NCBI RefSeq assembly: GCF_022179065.1
Contig: NZ_BPQD01000017.1
Coordinates: 60,020-124,019 of the forward strand
Direction: 5' to 3'
Origin: Methylobacterium adhaesivum
GTDB lineage: Bacteria > Pseudomonadota > Alphaproteobacteria > Rhizobiales > Beijerinckiaceae
Length of the DNA stretch: 64,000 nucleotides
Part shown: positions 36,245-45,943 of the stretch, piece after piece
How the letters are laid out: each line of letters starts with the position of its first letter
How positions within the stretch are numbered: the stretch's first letter is position 1
Translations under genes and position numbers: made by a program
Notes under the pieces: generated by a model
Told to the model about the DNA's origin: nothing
Database searches by the model: none
What the model saw: only the letters and a program-made list of their open reading frames with translations

Positions 36245-36640
36245 TCAGCGTTCCTCCAGGGGGAACGCGTCGGCGAGGTGGGTCGGCCAGCGCCGCGGTG
36301 CGACCAGGACCGCATCCGCCCGCAAGGTCAGCCCGATGCACTCCGGATGCGCCGCGACCCAGGCCCGGACCGCCCGCGAGAACCGCGCGCGCTTGCGCCC
36401 GTCGATGGCCGCAAGCGCGGTCCCCAGGGTCGCGCGTGCCTTGACCTCGATGAAGGCGATGGTGCGCCCGCGCCGCATCACGAGGTCGATCTCGCCGCCC
36501 GCCGCGCCGTAGCGCCGGGCGAGCGGCCAGTATCCCTTCAGCATGAGCGCCAGCAGCGCCCGACCCTCCCCCGAAAGGCCGCGCCCATGGGTGGCGAGCC
36601 GCCGGGCCGTGTCCTTTTCGCGCCGCTCAGGCGTCGTCAT
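36245..36640 (-). CDS. yraN: YraN/UPF0102 family protein
   Basis: The 131-residue protein has the UPF0102 endonuclease-like fold: [34 protein letters not shown] is the PD-(D/E)XK-style core (GEIDLV, then FIEVKAR), though biochemical activity is unproven. Start [16 protein letters not shown] at 36640 overlaps the upstream rsmI by 14 bases, so the two are coupled. In E. coli yraN is also next to rsmI and lpoA, matching the trio here. Confidence 0.93.
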   Translation of the reverse strand: MTTPERREKDTARRLATHGRGLSGEGRALLALMLKGYWPLARRYGAAGGEIDLVMRRGRTIAFIEVKARATLGTALAAIDGRKRARFSRAVRAWVAAHPECIGLTLRADAVLVAPRRWPTHLADAFPLEER

Positions 36641-37592
36641 CGGAGCGTCGCGACAGGGCCAGGGCTCGGGTATAGACCACCCGGCGCGGCTGGCCGGTCT
36701 CGTCGGCCACCAGGGCAGCGGCGTCCTTGATGGAGTGCCGGGCGAGGGCGGCATTGAGCGCCGCGTCGAGGCCCGCATCGGTCTCGGCCTCGTTGGGCTC
36801 GTCCGTGCCGGTCCCGATGATCACCACGATCTCACCGCGCGGCGCCCCCTCCTCCGCGAAGGTCTCGGCGAGTTGGCCGAGGGTGCCACGCCGGATGGTC
36901 TCGTAGAGCTTGGTCAGCTCCCGGGCCACGGCCGCCGGGCGGCCGGCGCCGAGGATTTCGGCGGCGTCGACGAGCATTTCCGGCAGGCGATGGGGCGATT
37001 CGAACAGCACCAGGGTGCCGGGGACCTGTGCCAGGGCTTCGAGACGGTTGCGGCGCGCACCCGATTTCTGCGGCAGGAAGCCCTCGAAGAAGAACCGGTC
37101 GGTGGGTAGGCCCGCCGCCACGATGGCGGTCATCACCGCCGAGGGACCGGGGATCGGCGTGATCCGGATGCCGGCCTCGATGGCCGCCTGGACGAGCTTG
37201 TAACCGGGGTCCGACACCAGGGGCGTGCCGGCGTCGGAGACCAGGGCCAGGGCCTCGCCGGCCTGCATCCGGGCGATCATCCGCTCGCGCACGGCGGCGT
37301 TGGAATGCTCGTGATAGGCCACGAGCGGCGTGGTAATGCCGTAATGCATGAGGAGAGTGCGGGTCACGCGCGTGTCCTCGGCCAGCACCGTGTCGGCCGC
37401 CGCCAGGGTGGCCAGCGTCCGGAACGAGACGTCCCTGAGGTTGCCGATGGGGGTCGCGACCACGTGCAGGCCGGGGTCGAGGGGCTCGGCCTCCGCCGCA
37501 AGGCCGAAGGCCGTGAAGGTCGAGGCGGGTTTGAGACCGTTGGCCGGGGTGTCCCGGCGTGGTCGGCCGGGTTTGTCGCTTCGCTGTGTCAT
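36627..37592 (-). CDS. rsmI: 16S rRNA (cytidine-1402 2'-O)-methyltransferase
   Basis: SAM-dependent tetrapyrrole-methylase-fold enzyme that methylates the ribose of C1402 in the decoding centre. Family blocks in the 321 residues: [73 protein letters not shown] and the YETIRRGTL segment. Start [10 protein letters not shown] at 37592 is preferred; ATGs at 37604 and 37652 are in frame but extend past conservation. Divergent from the LpoA-like lipoprotein. Confidence 0.95.
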   Translation of the reverse strand: MTQRSDKPGRPRRDTPANGLKPASTFTAFGLAAEAEPLDPGLHVVATPIGNLRDVSFRTLATLAAADTVLAEDTRVTRTLLMHYGITTPLVAYHEHSNAAVRERMIARMQAGEALALVSDAGTPLVSDPGYKLVQAAIEAGIRITPIPGPSAVMTAIVAAGLPTDRFFFEGFLPQKSGARRNRLEALAQVPGTLVLFESPHRLPEMLVDAAEILGAGRPAAVARELTKLYETIRRGTLGQLAETFAEEGAPRGEIVVIIGTGTDEPNEAETDAGLDAALNAALARHSIKDAAALVADETGQPRRVVYTRALALSRRSDDDA

Positions 37593-37711
37593 GGAGCGGA
37601 CCATGCCATGCCGGCCCCCTCGGGCGGAATGCGCGCAGCCTCCGGCACGCACATTTACTTTTTCCGCCTACACTTCCAACCTGGACGGACGGCGGGCGAC
37701 AGGGGGCCGCG

Positions 37712-38959
37712 ATGGCACGCGCGAAATGGCGACTCTCGGGTCTCGTGAGCGGCGGTGCCCTCGTGCTGGCGACCCTGGCGGGGTGCATCGGCGGCCCGGA
37801 CGGCGGTCCGCGCTCCGGCCGCCGGCCGCCGCCGGCCCTTGCTGAAACGTCCCCCGCCGATTGCCTGCCGCCGGCGGAAACGGGCCTTCCGGGGGCGACC
37901 TCCCCCGGCACCCGGATCGGGACCGGGTCGGTCAAGGTCGCCCTCGTGGTGCCGCTGACCGGGCCCGGGGCGACGGTGGGCGCGGCCCTGCGCAACGCCG
38001 CCGAACTCGCCATCGAGGATTTCCAGAAGCCAGACCTCCAGATCCTGGTGAAGGACGACCGCGGCACGGCGGAGGGCGCCCGCGAGGCGGCGCAGGCGGC
38101 CCTCGCCGATGGGGCCGAACTCGTTCTCGGCCCGCTCTTCGCCGCCAACGTCCAGGCCGCCGCCGGTGCCGCCCGCACGGCCGGCAAGCCGATCATCGCC
38201 TTCTCGACGGATGCCGCCGTGGCGGCGCGCGGCGTCTACCTCCTCAGCTTCCTGCCGCAGGCGGAGGTGGACCGCATCGTCGAGGAGGCCGTCGCGAAGG
38301 GACGGCGCTCTTTCGCGGCCCTGATTCCGCAGAACAGCTACGGCAACGCCGTCGAGGCGCAGTTCCGCGAGGCGGTGGCGCGCAAGGGCGCGCGCCTCGT
38401 GGGCATCGAGCGCTACGTTCCCGGCAGCCCCGGCCCGGCGGTGGCCCGGCTCTCCAGCCTGATCGCCGGCGGCGGCGCCCAGGCCGACGCCCTGTTCCTG
38501 CCCGACACGCCGGACGGGCTCGCGAGCCTCGATCCGGTGCTGGCGAAGGCCGGGTTCTCGCCGACCCGGGTCAGACCCCTCGGCACGGCCGTGTGGAACG
38601 ATGCCCGGGCCTTCGCCCTGCCCTCCCTCCAGGGGGGCTGGTTCGCGGCCCCCGACGCGGCGGGGTTCTCGACTTTCTCGCAGCGCTATCAGGCCCGCTT
38701 CGGCACGGTCCCGCCGCGCGTGGCGACGCTCGCCTACGATGCCGTATCGCTCACGGCAGCGCTGAGCCGGCAGTTCGGCTCGCAGCGTTTCGCCGACGCG
38801 ACGCTCACCAACCCGGCGGGCTTCTCGGGGATCGACGGCACCTTCCGGTTCAGGCCCGACGGCCCGAGCGATCGGACCCTCGCCGTCTACGAGATCCGCA
38901 GCGGCGCCCCGGCGGTGATCAGTCCGGCCCCCCGGGTGCTCGGGCGCTCCGGAACCTGA
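37712..38959 (+). CDS. Penicillin-binding-protein activator, LpoA/LppC-like lipoprotein
   Basis: A 415-residue lipoprotein with a lipobox LAGC (Cys25) after a hydrophobic signal. The body is a type I periplasmic-binding-protein fold as in amino-acid receptors and the LpoA C-terminal domain (KVALVVPLTGPGATVGAALRNAAELAIED, LVLGPLFAANVQAAA, FSTDAAVAARGVYLLSFLP). The N-terminal TPR part of E. coli LpoA is missing. The gene is divergent from rsmI-yraN, the same three-gene neighbourhood as in E. coli, which supports a peptidoglycan-synthase activation role. GGGGG lies before the ATG. Confidence 0.85.
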   Translation: MARAKWRLSGLVSGGALVLATLAGCIGGPDGGPRSGRRPPPALAETSPADCLPPAETGLPGATSPGTRIGTGSVKVALVVPLTGPGATVGAALRNAAELAIEDFQKPDLQILVKDDRGTAEGAREAAQAALADGAELVLGPLFAANVQAAAGAARTAGKPIIAFSTDAAVAARGVYLLSFLPQAEVDRIVEEAVAKGRRSFAALIPQNSYGNAVEAQFREAVARKGARLVGIERYVPGSPGPAVARLSSLIAGGGAQADALFLPDTPDGLASLDPVLAKAGFSPTRVRPLGTAVWNDARAFALPSLQGGWFAAPDAAGFSTFSQRYQARFGTVPPRVATLAYDAVSLTAALSRQFGSQRFADATLTNPAGFSGIDGTFRFRPDGPSDRTLAVYEIRSGAPAVISPAPRVLGRSGT

Positions 38960-38962
38960 GCC

Positions 38963-40141
38963 TCACGCGGCGAGGGCAGCCACGAGGGCGTTCAGCACCG
39001 GCGCGCCGCGCGCCGTCGCGGCGATGCGGCCATCGGCGCGGCGCACCGCGAGCCCCTGCGAGACGAGGCCGTCGATCCGCGCGGCGTCGAGGGGACGACC
39101 CTTCAGCGCCGCGTAGCGCGCCGGGTCGATGCCCTCGGAGAGGCGCAGGCCCATCATCAGGAATTCATCGCCCTGGTCGTCCGCCGACAGGGTTTCGGTC
39201 TCGACGATCCCGTGGCCGTCGCCCTCGACCCGAGCGAGCCAGGCTTCCGGCGCCCGCTCGGTGACCGTGCCGAGGCGGCCTTGCGGACCGACGAGGCGGC
39301 CGTGGGCGCCGGGACCGATGCCCGCATACTCGCCGTAGCGCCAGTACAGCAGGTTGTGGCGCGACTGTGCGCCGGGGCGGGCGTGGTTGGAGATCTCGTA
39401 GGCCGGCAACCCCGCCGCGTCGCAGACCTCCTGGGTCATGTCGTAGAGGGCGCGGGCGTGGTCGTCGTCGGGCGGGACGAGGCGCCCGGCGGCGGCGAGG
39501 CCGAAGAATGGCGTGCCGGGTTCGATGGTGAGCTGATAGAGCGACAGGTGTTCGGCCGCCCGCGCGATGGCCTCGCGGAGTTCGGCGCGCCAGGCCGCAA
39601 CGCTCTGGTCGGGTCGGGCATAGATGAGGTCGAAGGAATAGCGCTCGAAATGCGTAGCCGCGACCGCGACCGCCGCCATGGCTTCCTGCGCGGTGTGGAG
39701 CCGGCCGAGCCCCTTGAGGGCGGCGTCGTCCATGGCCTGGACACCCAGCGACACCCGGTTGACGCCGGCCGTCCGGTAGCCGCGGAACCGTTCGGCCTCC
39801 ACGCTCGTCGGATTGGCCTCGAGGGTGATCTCGACGTCCGGAGCGGTCGCCCAGGCCCCCGCGATGGCATCGAGCATTCCCGCCACGGTGGCGGGTCGCA
39901 TCAGCGAGGGTGTGCCGCCGCCCAGGAAGACGCTGGAGACCGTGCGGTCTGGTGTGCGCGCCGCCATGTGGGCGATCTCGGCCCGGAACGCCGCGAGGTA
40001 GCGCGCCTCGTCCACAGGCGCATGGCGCACGTGGCTGTTGAAGTCGCAATACGGGCACTTCGCGGCGCAGAAGGGCCAATGGACGTAGACCCCGAAGCCC
40101 GCGTCGCGGGTCGGATGGTCCGGGCCTGTCGGTTCGGTCAT
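38963..40141 (-). CDS. hemW: HemW-type radical SAM protein (heme chaperone)
   Basis: Radical SAM family protein that binds heme and inserts it in respiratory enzymes; historically misnamed coproporphyrinogen oxidase. The 392 residues contain HWPFCAAKCPYCDFNS with the CxxxCxxC cluster site near the N-terminus, FLGGGTPSLM, EANPTS, NRVSLGVQ and ISNHARPG. The CNFRCxYC-type extra cysteine of true HemN is absent. ATG 40141 (MTEPTGPDHP) is chosen over 40201, which only adds unconserved residues. Confidence 0.93.
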   Translation of the reverse strand: MTEPTGPDHPTRDAGFGVYVHWPFCAAKCPYCDFNSHVRHAPVDEARYLAAFRAEIAHMAARTPDRTVSSVFLGGGTPSLMRPATVAGMLDAIAGAWATAPDVEITLEANPTSVEAERFRGYRTAGVNRVSLGVQAMDDAALKGLGRLHTAQEAMAAVAVAATHFERYSFDLIYARPDQSVAAWRAELREAIARAAEHLSLYQLTIEPGTPFFGLAAAGRLVPPDDDHARALYDMTQEVCDAAGLPAYEISNHARPGAQSRHNLLYWRYGEYAGIGPGAHGRLVGPQGRLGTVTERAPEAWLARVEGDGHGIVETETLSADDQGDEFLMMGLRLSEGIDPARYAALKGRPLDAARIDGLVSQGLAVRRADGRIAATARGAPVLNALVAALAA

Positions 40142-40436
40142 GGGGGCGATGTGCGCGTGCGGGCGGCGTTTGGCAATCCCGGCCGCCGTCGGAGCCGCCA
40201 CCCCGAGGGGCCGCGAATGTGCCGAACTGAGCCATGACGGCAGTTTTTTCTGCGCAAAGTCGAGGCTGCGCTTCAGCCAAGATTAACCAAGGCAAGGCTT
40301 ACTCGAACACACTTACGGTAAATCGTTCCCGCCACGGTGATCTTCGATCCGTTGTCAGACCCGCCCGGTGCGTCCGTGCGGACAGGACTCGGTCAGGGCT
40401 GCCCGAATGGGACCTGCGTAACGAGTTCGAGTTCCC

Positions 40437-41537
40437 ATGACCTATGTCGCGCTCCGCTCGCGCCGCTCCCCTCGACAGGATCGCCGCCGCCGCCGTAACC
40501 GCGCGTGGCTCGCCGTCTCGGTGGGGGCGCTCGGCCTCGTCGGCGCCCGGCTCGCGGGTTGGGACGAGGCCCCGCCGCCGGTGAGCGTCGCGGTCGCGCC
40601 CGAGACGGTACCCGACCGGCCCCTCCCCGCCGATTACGCCTGGATGCTCGATCCGACGCCCGCCTTAGGCGTTTCCGGCGCTGCTCGTCCGGCCCCCCTG
40701 GCATCGGAGTTTCAGCGGTTCGCCGCCGTGGTGCCGGCGGAACCCCTTCTCGCCGCCGTCGAGCCGCCGGCCGAGCCCGTGCCCGCGCCCGTCCGAACCG
40801 CCGCCGTTCCGGCGCCCAAGCTCGAACGCATCGCCCTCGCGACGCCGCTGCCGGTTCCGCGACCGTCCGAATTCCGGCGCGGGCCCGTGGCCGTCATCGC
40901 GCGCCTCACCCGGCGCCCGGACTTGCCCTCGACCCAGAGCGTGTTCCGCGCGGCCGGCGTCGAGGAGCCGTCCCTGTTCGACCGCCTCTTCGGCGACGCG
41001 CCCGCCCCCACGGCCCTCGGCTATGCCGCCGTGGATTCAGGGTCGGGGGCGATCCCCTCGCGCCAGCGTCTCGTCCCGGCCCCCGCCATGGGCAGCGGCG
41101 TCGCGGTCTACGACATCACCGCCGGCCGGGTGACGCTGCCCAACGGGGAGGTGCTGGAGGCGCATTCGGGCCTGGGGCCCGCCCAAGACAATCCGCGCCA
41201 CGTGCATCTCACCATGCGCGGGGCGACGCCGCCCGGCACCTACGATCTGCGCGAGCGCGAGGCCCTGTTCCACGGGGTGCGGGCGATCCGTCTCAACCCC
41301 GTCGGCGGCCCCGGCGCCATCCATGGCCGCGTCGGCCTGCTGGCGCACACCTACATGCTCGGCCCGAGCGGCGCCTCGAACGGCTGCGTCGTGTTCCGCG
41401 ATTACAACCGATTCCTGCAGGCATTCCTGCGCGGCGAGGTCCAGCGCCTCGTCGTGGTGGCCGGAAACGGCCAGGACGGGCCGCCCGCGAGCGGCCGCCG
41501 CTACGGCATGGCGGACCGCTCGCAGAACGGCGGCTGA
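40437..41537 (+). CDS. DUF2778 (Tlde1-like, L,D-transpeptidase-related) protein
   Basis: A 366-residue protein with a basic N-terminus, one membrane or signal segment (~24-42), a long Pro/Ala-rich low-complexity region, and a C-terminal DUF2778 domain (~235-345): VAVYDITAGRVTLPNGEVLEAHSG, NPRHVHLTMRGATPPGTYDL, LLAHTYMLG (His304) and SNGCVVFRDYNRF (Cys317). The His/Cys pair is the catalytic signature of the L,D-transpeptidase-like fold. Relatives include cell-wall-cutting type VI effectors, but many Rhizobiales homologues are simply envelope proteins. No immunity-like gene or secretion genes are nearby. Confidence 0.8.
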   Translation: MTYVALRSRRSPRQDRRRRRNRAWLAVSVGALGLVGARLAGWDEAPPPVSVAVAPETVPDRPLPADYAWMLDPTPALGVSGAARPAPLASEFQRFAAVVPAEPLLAAVEPPAEPVPAPVRTAAVPAPKLERIALATPLPVPRPSEFRRGPVAVIARLTRRPDLPSTQSVFRAAGVEEPSLFDRLFGDAPAPTALGYAAVDSGSGAIPSRQRLVPAPAMGSGVAVYDITAGRVTLPNGEVLEAHSGLGPAQDNPRHVHLTMRGATPPGTYDLREREALFHGVRAIRLNPVGGPGAIHGRVGLLAHTYMLGPSGASNGCVVFRDYNRFLQAFLRGEVQRLVVVAGNGQDGPPASGRRYGMADRSQNGG

Positions 41538-41538
41538 C

Positions 41539-42174
41539 TCAGGCCGGTCGCCGCAGGCACGCCTGCGCCAGGAGTACGAAGGCGCGGGCCCGGTGCGAGA
41601 GGGCATCGCCCGTCTGCCAATCGACGCCGTGTTTCTCCTCCGACGAGATCTCACCGAAGGTGCGGTCGTGCCCGTCGGGCAGGAACATCGGATCGTAGCC
41701 GAACCCCTTGGCGCCGCGCGGGGGCACGATCTGGCCGAACACCCGGCCCTCGAAGGTTTCCGTGTGGCCGTCCGGCCAGGCGATGACGAGGGCCGAGACG
41801 AAGTGCGCCCGGCGCGTGGTGTCGCCGCGCTTCTCGATCTCGGCCGCGACCCGGGCCATGGCTCCGCCGAAATCCTTGGACTCCCCGGCCCAGCGTGCCG
41901 AGAACAGACCTGGCGCCCCGTCGAGGGCGTTCACGCAGAGGCCCGAATCGTCGGCGAAGGCGGGAAGGCCCGACGCCTGCGCGGCGGCATTCGCCTTGAT
42001 GGCGGCATTCTCCGAAAACATCGTGCCGGTCTCGTCGGGCTCGGGCAGGCCGAGTTCCCCGGCCGAGACCGCCTCGACCCCGAAGGGCGCCAGGAGTTCT
42101 CGCATCTCCACGAGCTTGCCGGCGTTGTGGGTCGCGATGACGACCCGGCCGGAGAGGATGCGGTGCTGGCTCAT
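41539..42174 (-). CDS. rdgB: Non-canonical purine NTP pyrophosphatase (RdgB/HAM1)
   Basis: House-cleaning enzyme that hydrolyses dITP, XTP and related nucleotides. The 211 residues show [16 protein letters not shown] near the start, [34 protein letters not shown], and the final SHRARAF. Length is normal. The ATG overlaps the rph stop by 4 bases. It ends one base from the convergent DUF2778 gene. Confidence 0.96.
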   Translation of the reverse strand: MSQHRILSGRVVIATHNAGKLVEMRELLAPFGVEAVSAGELGLPEPDETGTMFSENAAIKANAAAQASGLPAFADDSGLCVNALDGAPGLFSARWAGESKDFGGAMARVAAEIEKRGDTTRRAHFVSALVIAWPDGHTETFEGRVFGQIVPPRGAKGFGYDPMFLPDGHDRTFGEISSEEKHGVDWQTGDALSHRARAFVLLAQACLRRPA

Positions 42175-42914
42175 GCGGTGGCCTTCTTGTCGGGCGCGGC
42201 TTGCGCGAGGGCCTGCTTCTGGAGGGCGACGAGGCGCTCGGTGCCGCCCTTGGCCAAGCGCAGGAGGGCGAGGAGTTCCTCCTCGGAGAACGGCTTGCCC
42301 TCGGCGGTGCCCTGAACCTCGACGAGGCCGCCCGACCCGGTGATGACGAAGTTGGCGTCGGTCTCGGCGCCCGAATCCTCGGCGTAGTCGAGGTCGAGCA
42401 CGGGCACGCCCTTGACGATGCCGCACGAGACCGCCGCCACGTGGTCGCGCAGGGGATCGACGGAGATGATGGAGCGGGCCCGCATCCACGAGAAGCAATC
42501 GTGCAGCGCCACCCAGGCGCCCGTGATCGCCGCCGTGCGGGTGCCGCCATCGGCCTGGATCACGTCGCAATCGACGGTGATCTGGCGCTCGCCCATGGCC
42601 GGCAGATTGGTGACGGCGCGCAGGGAGCGGCCGATGAGGCGCTGGATCTCCTGCGTGCGGCCGGACGGCTTGCCGGAATTGACCTCGCGCCGGGTGCGCT
42701 CGTGGGTCGCGCGCGGCAGCATGGAATACTCGGCGGTGATCCAGCCCTTGCCCGAGCCGCGCAGCCACGGCGGCCCGCGCTCTTCCAGGGAGGCGGTGCA
42801 GAGCACGCGCGTCTCGCCGAACGTCACGAGGCAGGAGCCTTCGGCGTAGCGGGCGACGGCGCGCTCGAGGGTGACGGTGCGCAGATCGTCGTTGGCGCGC
42901 TTCGAGGACCGCAT
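42171..42914 (-). CDS. rph: Ribonuclease PH
   Basis: Phosphorolytic 3'-exoribonuclease that trims tRNA precursors. The 247-residue protein is full length (no frameshift as in E. coli K-12): [63 protein letters not shown], the phosphate-binding [19 protein letters not shown] and [12 protein letters not shown]. It is translationally coupled to rdgB and divergent from hrcA, the usual Rhizobiales order. Confidence 0.97.
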   Translation of the reverse strand: MRSSKRANDDLRTVTLERAVARYAEGSCLVTFGETRVLCTASLEERGPPWLRGSGKGWITAEYSMLPRATHERTRREVNSGKPSGRTQEIQRLIGRSLRAVTNLPAMGERQITVDCDVIQADGGTRTAAITGAWVALHDCFSWMRARSIISVDPLRDHVAAVSCGIVKGVPVLDLDYAEDSGAETDANFVITGSGGLVEVQGTAEGKPFSEEELLALLRLAKGGTERLVALQKQALAQAAPDKKATA

Positions 42915-42987
42915 GCCGCTCTCCCGGTTGAGGTGTCAGGACGCGGCTCTTAGGCGCCGGGGCCGGCCCCGGCAACGTCCTCGAACG

Positions 42988-43014
42988 AAAAGGGGCGCCC
43001 CGTGGGCGCCCCTT
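42988..43014 (-). terminator. Terminator after the His-rich gene
   Basis: An 11-bp perfect stem with a 3-base loop (AAGGGGCGCCC/GGGCGCCCCTT, 42990-43014). On the minus strand it is followed by a short T-run (42990-42988), five bases past the His-rich gene stop. Confidence 0.78.
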
Positions 43015-43019
43015 CGGTC

Positions 43020-43343
43020 TCAGTAGAAGTGGCGGCGGCCGTAGCCGTAGCCATGGTGGTGGTGGCGATGATGGCCGAAGTGACGGCCGAAATGGTGACG
43101 GCGGTGGCCGTAGTGATGACCGAAGTGCCGGCGATGGCCGAAATGACGGTGGTGATGGCCGTGGTGATGACGCCAGCCGCCGTACTGGACTTGTGTGAGG
43201 GCGTCGGCCGGGCCGGCGACCTGCGTCGAGACCATGGCGGGCGCCGCCTGGGCACCCTGCGGGGCGGCGACGAACATCGCACCGATCATCGCGAGCACGA
43301 TGGCGAGGGACCGGACGAGGCCTGAACGGGGTGTGGTGCGCAT
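43020..43343 (-). CDS. Histidine-rich exported small protein
   Basis: A 107-residue protein with a signal peptide ([20 protein letters not shown], cleavage near AQA-AP, ~residue 33). The mature part ends in ~55 residues of HHx[11 protein letters not shown] and GYGYGRR repeats with about half histidine. It could bind Ni, Zn or Cu in the periplasm. The AAGGGAG site supports the start at 43343 over 43433. Small exported proteins with His-rich tails are common in Methylobacterium and Bradyrhizobium relatives but lack known functions. Confidence 0.75.
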   Translation of the reverse strand: MRTTPRSGLVRSLAIVLAMIGAMFVAAPQGAQAAPAMVSTQVAGPADALTQVQYGGWRHHHGHHHRHFGHRRHFGHHYGHRRHHFGRHFGHHRHHHHGYGYGRRHFY

Positions 43344-43571
43344 GGGGACTCCCTTGGGATGCGACGCGGAACCAGCACCCATCGGACCGGGTGCGAGCGA
43401 GTTGGAACGCACGATCCGCCGGGATAGTCTCAACGAACGGACGTTTTTTAATGTCGTGCGTTTTCGTGCGGCGAAGGATTAAAACCCAGAGCGCCCGCCC
43501 GGGCCGATCTCCGGAGCACAGCTTGTGCAAGGGGCACCGACCGGACACAATCGGAAGCTCAGGAAAGCCCC

Positions 43572-44669
43572 GTGACCGAGTCCGCCCGCCCCTTCTCCTC
43601 TCCCCAGCAGATGCAGGTTCTTGCCGCGCTCAACGAGCGTGCCCGCGAGATCTTTCGGCAGATCGTGGAGAGCTATCTTACCAACGGCGAGCCCGTGGGG
43701 TCGCGCAATCTTGCCCGCATCCTGCCCATGGCCCTGTCGCCGGCCTCCATCCGCAACGTGATGGCGGACCTGGAGCATTCCGGGCTCATCTACGCGCCCC
43801 ATGCCTCGGCCGGCCGGCTGCCGACGGAGCAGGGCCTGCGCTTCTTCGTTGATGCCATGCTCGAACTCGGTGATGTCGGCCGTGACGAGCAGGCCCGCAT
43901 CGAGGCGCAGATGCGGGCGGCGGCCTCCGGCCACACCTTCGACAGCGCCCTCGCGGAAGCCTCGACCCTGCTGTCGGGGATCTCGCGCGGAGCCGGCGTG
44001 GTGTTGACCACGAAGACCAACGTGCATCTTAAGCACATCGAGTTCGTGCGCCTCGACCCCGCCCGCGCCCTCGTTGTCCTCGTCTCCGACGACGGGTCCG
44101 TGGAGAATCGCCTCCTCGACCTGCCGCCCGGCCTGCCGGCGAGCGCCCTGCAGGAGGCCTCGAACTACCTCAACGCCCGGCTCCAGGGCCGCACCCTCGG
44201 GACCCTGCGGGCCGAGATCGAATCCGGGCGCCAGGCGATGAAGCGCGAGCTCGACGTCATCACCGAGCGTCTCGTCGATGCGGGGCTCGCCGTCTCCGTC
44301 GGACCGTCGGACGCGCGTCAGCTCATCGTCCGGGGCCAGGCCAACCTGCTCGACGACCTGCGGGCCGCCGAGGATCTCGAACGCATCCGCCTGCTGTTCA
44401 ACGACCTCGAGACCCAGAAGGACGTCATCGAGCTTCTGTCCCGTGCCGAGGGCGGCGAGGGCGTGCGGATCTTCATCGGTTCGGAAAATAAGCTGTTCTC
44501 GCTGTCCGGCTCCTCGATGATCGCCGCGCCGTTTCGCGATGGCGCGCAGAAGATCGTCGGCGTCGTCGGCGTGATCGGGCCGACGCGGCTGAACTACGCG
44601 CGCATCGTTCCGATGGTCGACTACACCGCCCGGGTGGTCTCGGGCCTCCTCGACCGATCCAAGCGGTGA
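43572..44669 (+). CDS. hrcA: Heat-inducible transcription repressor HrcA
   Basis: Repressor of class I heat-shock genes (groESL, dnaK) that binds CIRCE elements and is kept active by GroEL. The 365 residues have the winged helix ([63 protein letters not shown]), the GAF-like core and the C-terminal [28 protein letters not shown] start at 43572 follows AGGAAAG. I see no CIRCE palindrome in the upstream gap. Divergent from the His-rich gene and rph; grpE does not follow. Confidence 0.96.
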   Translation: MTESARPFSSPQQMQVLAALNERAREIFRQIVESYLTNGEPVGSRNLARILPMALSPASIRNVMADLEHSGLIYAPHASAGRLPTEQGLRFFVDAMLELGDVGRDEQARIEAQMRAAASGHTFDSALAEASTLLSGISRGAGVVLTTKTNVHLKHIEFVRLDPARALVVLVSDDGSVENRLLDLPPGLPASALQEASNYLNARLQGRTLGTLRAEIESGRQAMKRELDVITERLVDAGLAVSVGPSDARQLIVRGQANLLDDLRAAEDLERIRLLFNDLETQKDVIELLSRAEGGEGVRIFIGSENKLFSLSGSSMIAAPFRDGAQKIVGVVGVIGPTRLNYARIVPMVDYTARVVSGLLDRSKR

Positions 44670-44675
44670 TGAGAA

Positions 44676-44697
44676 GGAGGGCGCGTTCGTGCCCTCC
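44676..44697 (+). terminator. Weak hairpin after hrcA
   Basis: A seven-bp perfect stem (GGAGGGC/GCCCTCC) extended by a wobble pair, 6 bases after the hrcA stop and 22 before the convergent gene end. No T-run. Confidence 0.35.
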
Positions 44698-44718
44698 CCC
44701 GGTCTTGTCCGGTGGCGA

Positions 44719-45603
44719 TCAGCCCCGGATCACGTCTACGATCTCGTAGGTATCGGGATCGACGATGACGATGTCGTCGTCGACGAGCACGTAGCGGTAA
44801 TCCTCGTATTCCGGCGCGATGCGGATGATGTCCGGCGGCAGATCGTAGAGAGTGTAGCTGCGAGCGATGGCCGTGCCGACGGTGAGGGCGAAGGCGCCCG
44901 CTGCCAGACGCGGGATGCCGCGGCGAAACACACTCTGGCGGAACTCCGTCCGCTGGGGCGCGCCGAGGCGGCCGTAGGCGCCCCGCACCGAACCCCGGTC
45001 ACCGCGGTCCCGGCCACCGCGACCGTCCCGCTCGCCCCGTGCCCCACGACCCTCGCGGTCATTGCCGTCGCGGTCGGCCTTGCCGTCGCGGTCCCCGCGC
45101 GCGCCCTTGCCATCCCGCTCCGCGCCCCGGTCCATCTTGCCATCCCGGTCGCCGCGCCCGGCCTTGCCGTCGCGATCCGCCGGTCCGTCCCGGTCCGTGC
45201 GCCCCCCACCGGCCCGGCCTTCGCCGGCTTGATCCGGACGGGTTTCGCCGCCGCGCTCCGAACGGCCCTCGGCGCCGCCACGGCCTGGACCACCGGCGGC
45301 CCCGCCCTCCGGAGCGCCGCGCTCGGCCCCACCGGCGCCGCGCTCCGCTCCGGCTGGGCCGCCACGCTCGGCACCGCCCGCCGCACCGCCGCGCATGCCC
45401 CCAGCGCCGCCACCGCCTGCACCGCCGCCGGCCGCGCCGCCGCCACCGGCCGGCCCGCCACTCGCACCCGGACCGCCGCCGCCGCCCGCTGCGCCGCCGC
45501 CACCGCCACCGGGGCCGCCGCCGGGAGCTCCCTGGGAGAAGGCCGTCGTCGCGCCAAAGACCAGGGCCGCCGCCGCGACCGTAGTGCGAAAGAGTTTACT
45601 CAT
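44719..45603 (-). CDS. Gly/Arg/Asp-repeat exported protein with DUF1236-like end
   Basis: A 294-residue protein with a signal peptide (MSKLFRTTVAAAALVFGA, cleavage ~24), a poly-glycine/alanine stretch (~25-105), and an RDGK/RDGR-type repeat region (~130-205). A second hydrophobic stretch follows (~228-245), then a C-terminal block ARSYTLYDLPPDIIRIAPEY ... YVLVDDDIVIVDPDTYEIVDVI that matches the DUF1236 pattern. It is likely periplasmic or envelope-bound. Start 45603 has GGGAA upstream; the ATG at 45615 is also possible. Function unknown. Confidence 0.72.
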   Translation of the reverse strand: MSKLFRTTVAAAALVFGATTAFSQGAPGGGPGGGGGGAAGGGGGPGASGGPAGGGGAAGGGAGGGGAGGMRGGAAGGAERGGPAGAERGAGGAERGAPEGGAAGGPGRGGAEGRSERGGETRPDQAGEGRAGGGRTDRDGPADRDGKAGRGDRDGKMDRGAERDGKGARGDRDGKADRDGNDREGRGARGERDGRGGRDRGDRGSVRGAYGRLGAPQRTEFRQSVFRRGIPRLAAGAFALTVGTAIARSYTLYDLPPDIIRIAPEYEDYRYVLVDDDIVIVDPDTYEIVDVIRG

Positions 45604-45943
45604 GAGTTCGTTTCCCATCCCGTCGACCAATGGCGTTCCGAGACGCCCAGACGCAGCCGCAACGAGGAGACCTCGAAGACCGTTCCGGATTTCTTGCCGA
45701 GACCTTCGTCGATGACGTTCGGGTTTGGCGAGACGCGCACGAAAACTTGCATTGGCGTCGTCCACAACCGGGATGCAAAGCGAACACGAGGCGGGCATCG
45801 CCGCGCCGCCGCAAGCCTTGTGATTTTCGCCTCGGTGCTTAACGTCGCCCCGCGTCTGCCCGATGGGACATCCCGTCGGAGGCAGGCCCGAGAAGACGTT
45901 TCCGGACCAACAAGAAGACGTCGTCGGACAAGGGGAGAAGCGG
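45604..45943. other. Divergent promoter region
   Basis: 340 bases between the DUF1236-like gene and the MFS gene, somewhat lower in GC than the coding DNA around it. It must hold both promoters; I cannot name convincing -35/-10 pairs and see no RNA gene. Confidence 0.35.

Noticed and set aside
41539-43548. A 669-codon fusion ending in RdgB
   Set aside because: The N-terminal part is rph read out of frame; RdgB starts at the ATG overlapping the rph stop.
43344-43571. CIRCE operator upstream of hrcA
   Set aside because: The TTAGCACTC-N9-GAGTGCTAA palindrome is not present in the gap.
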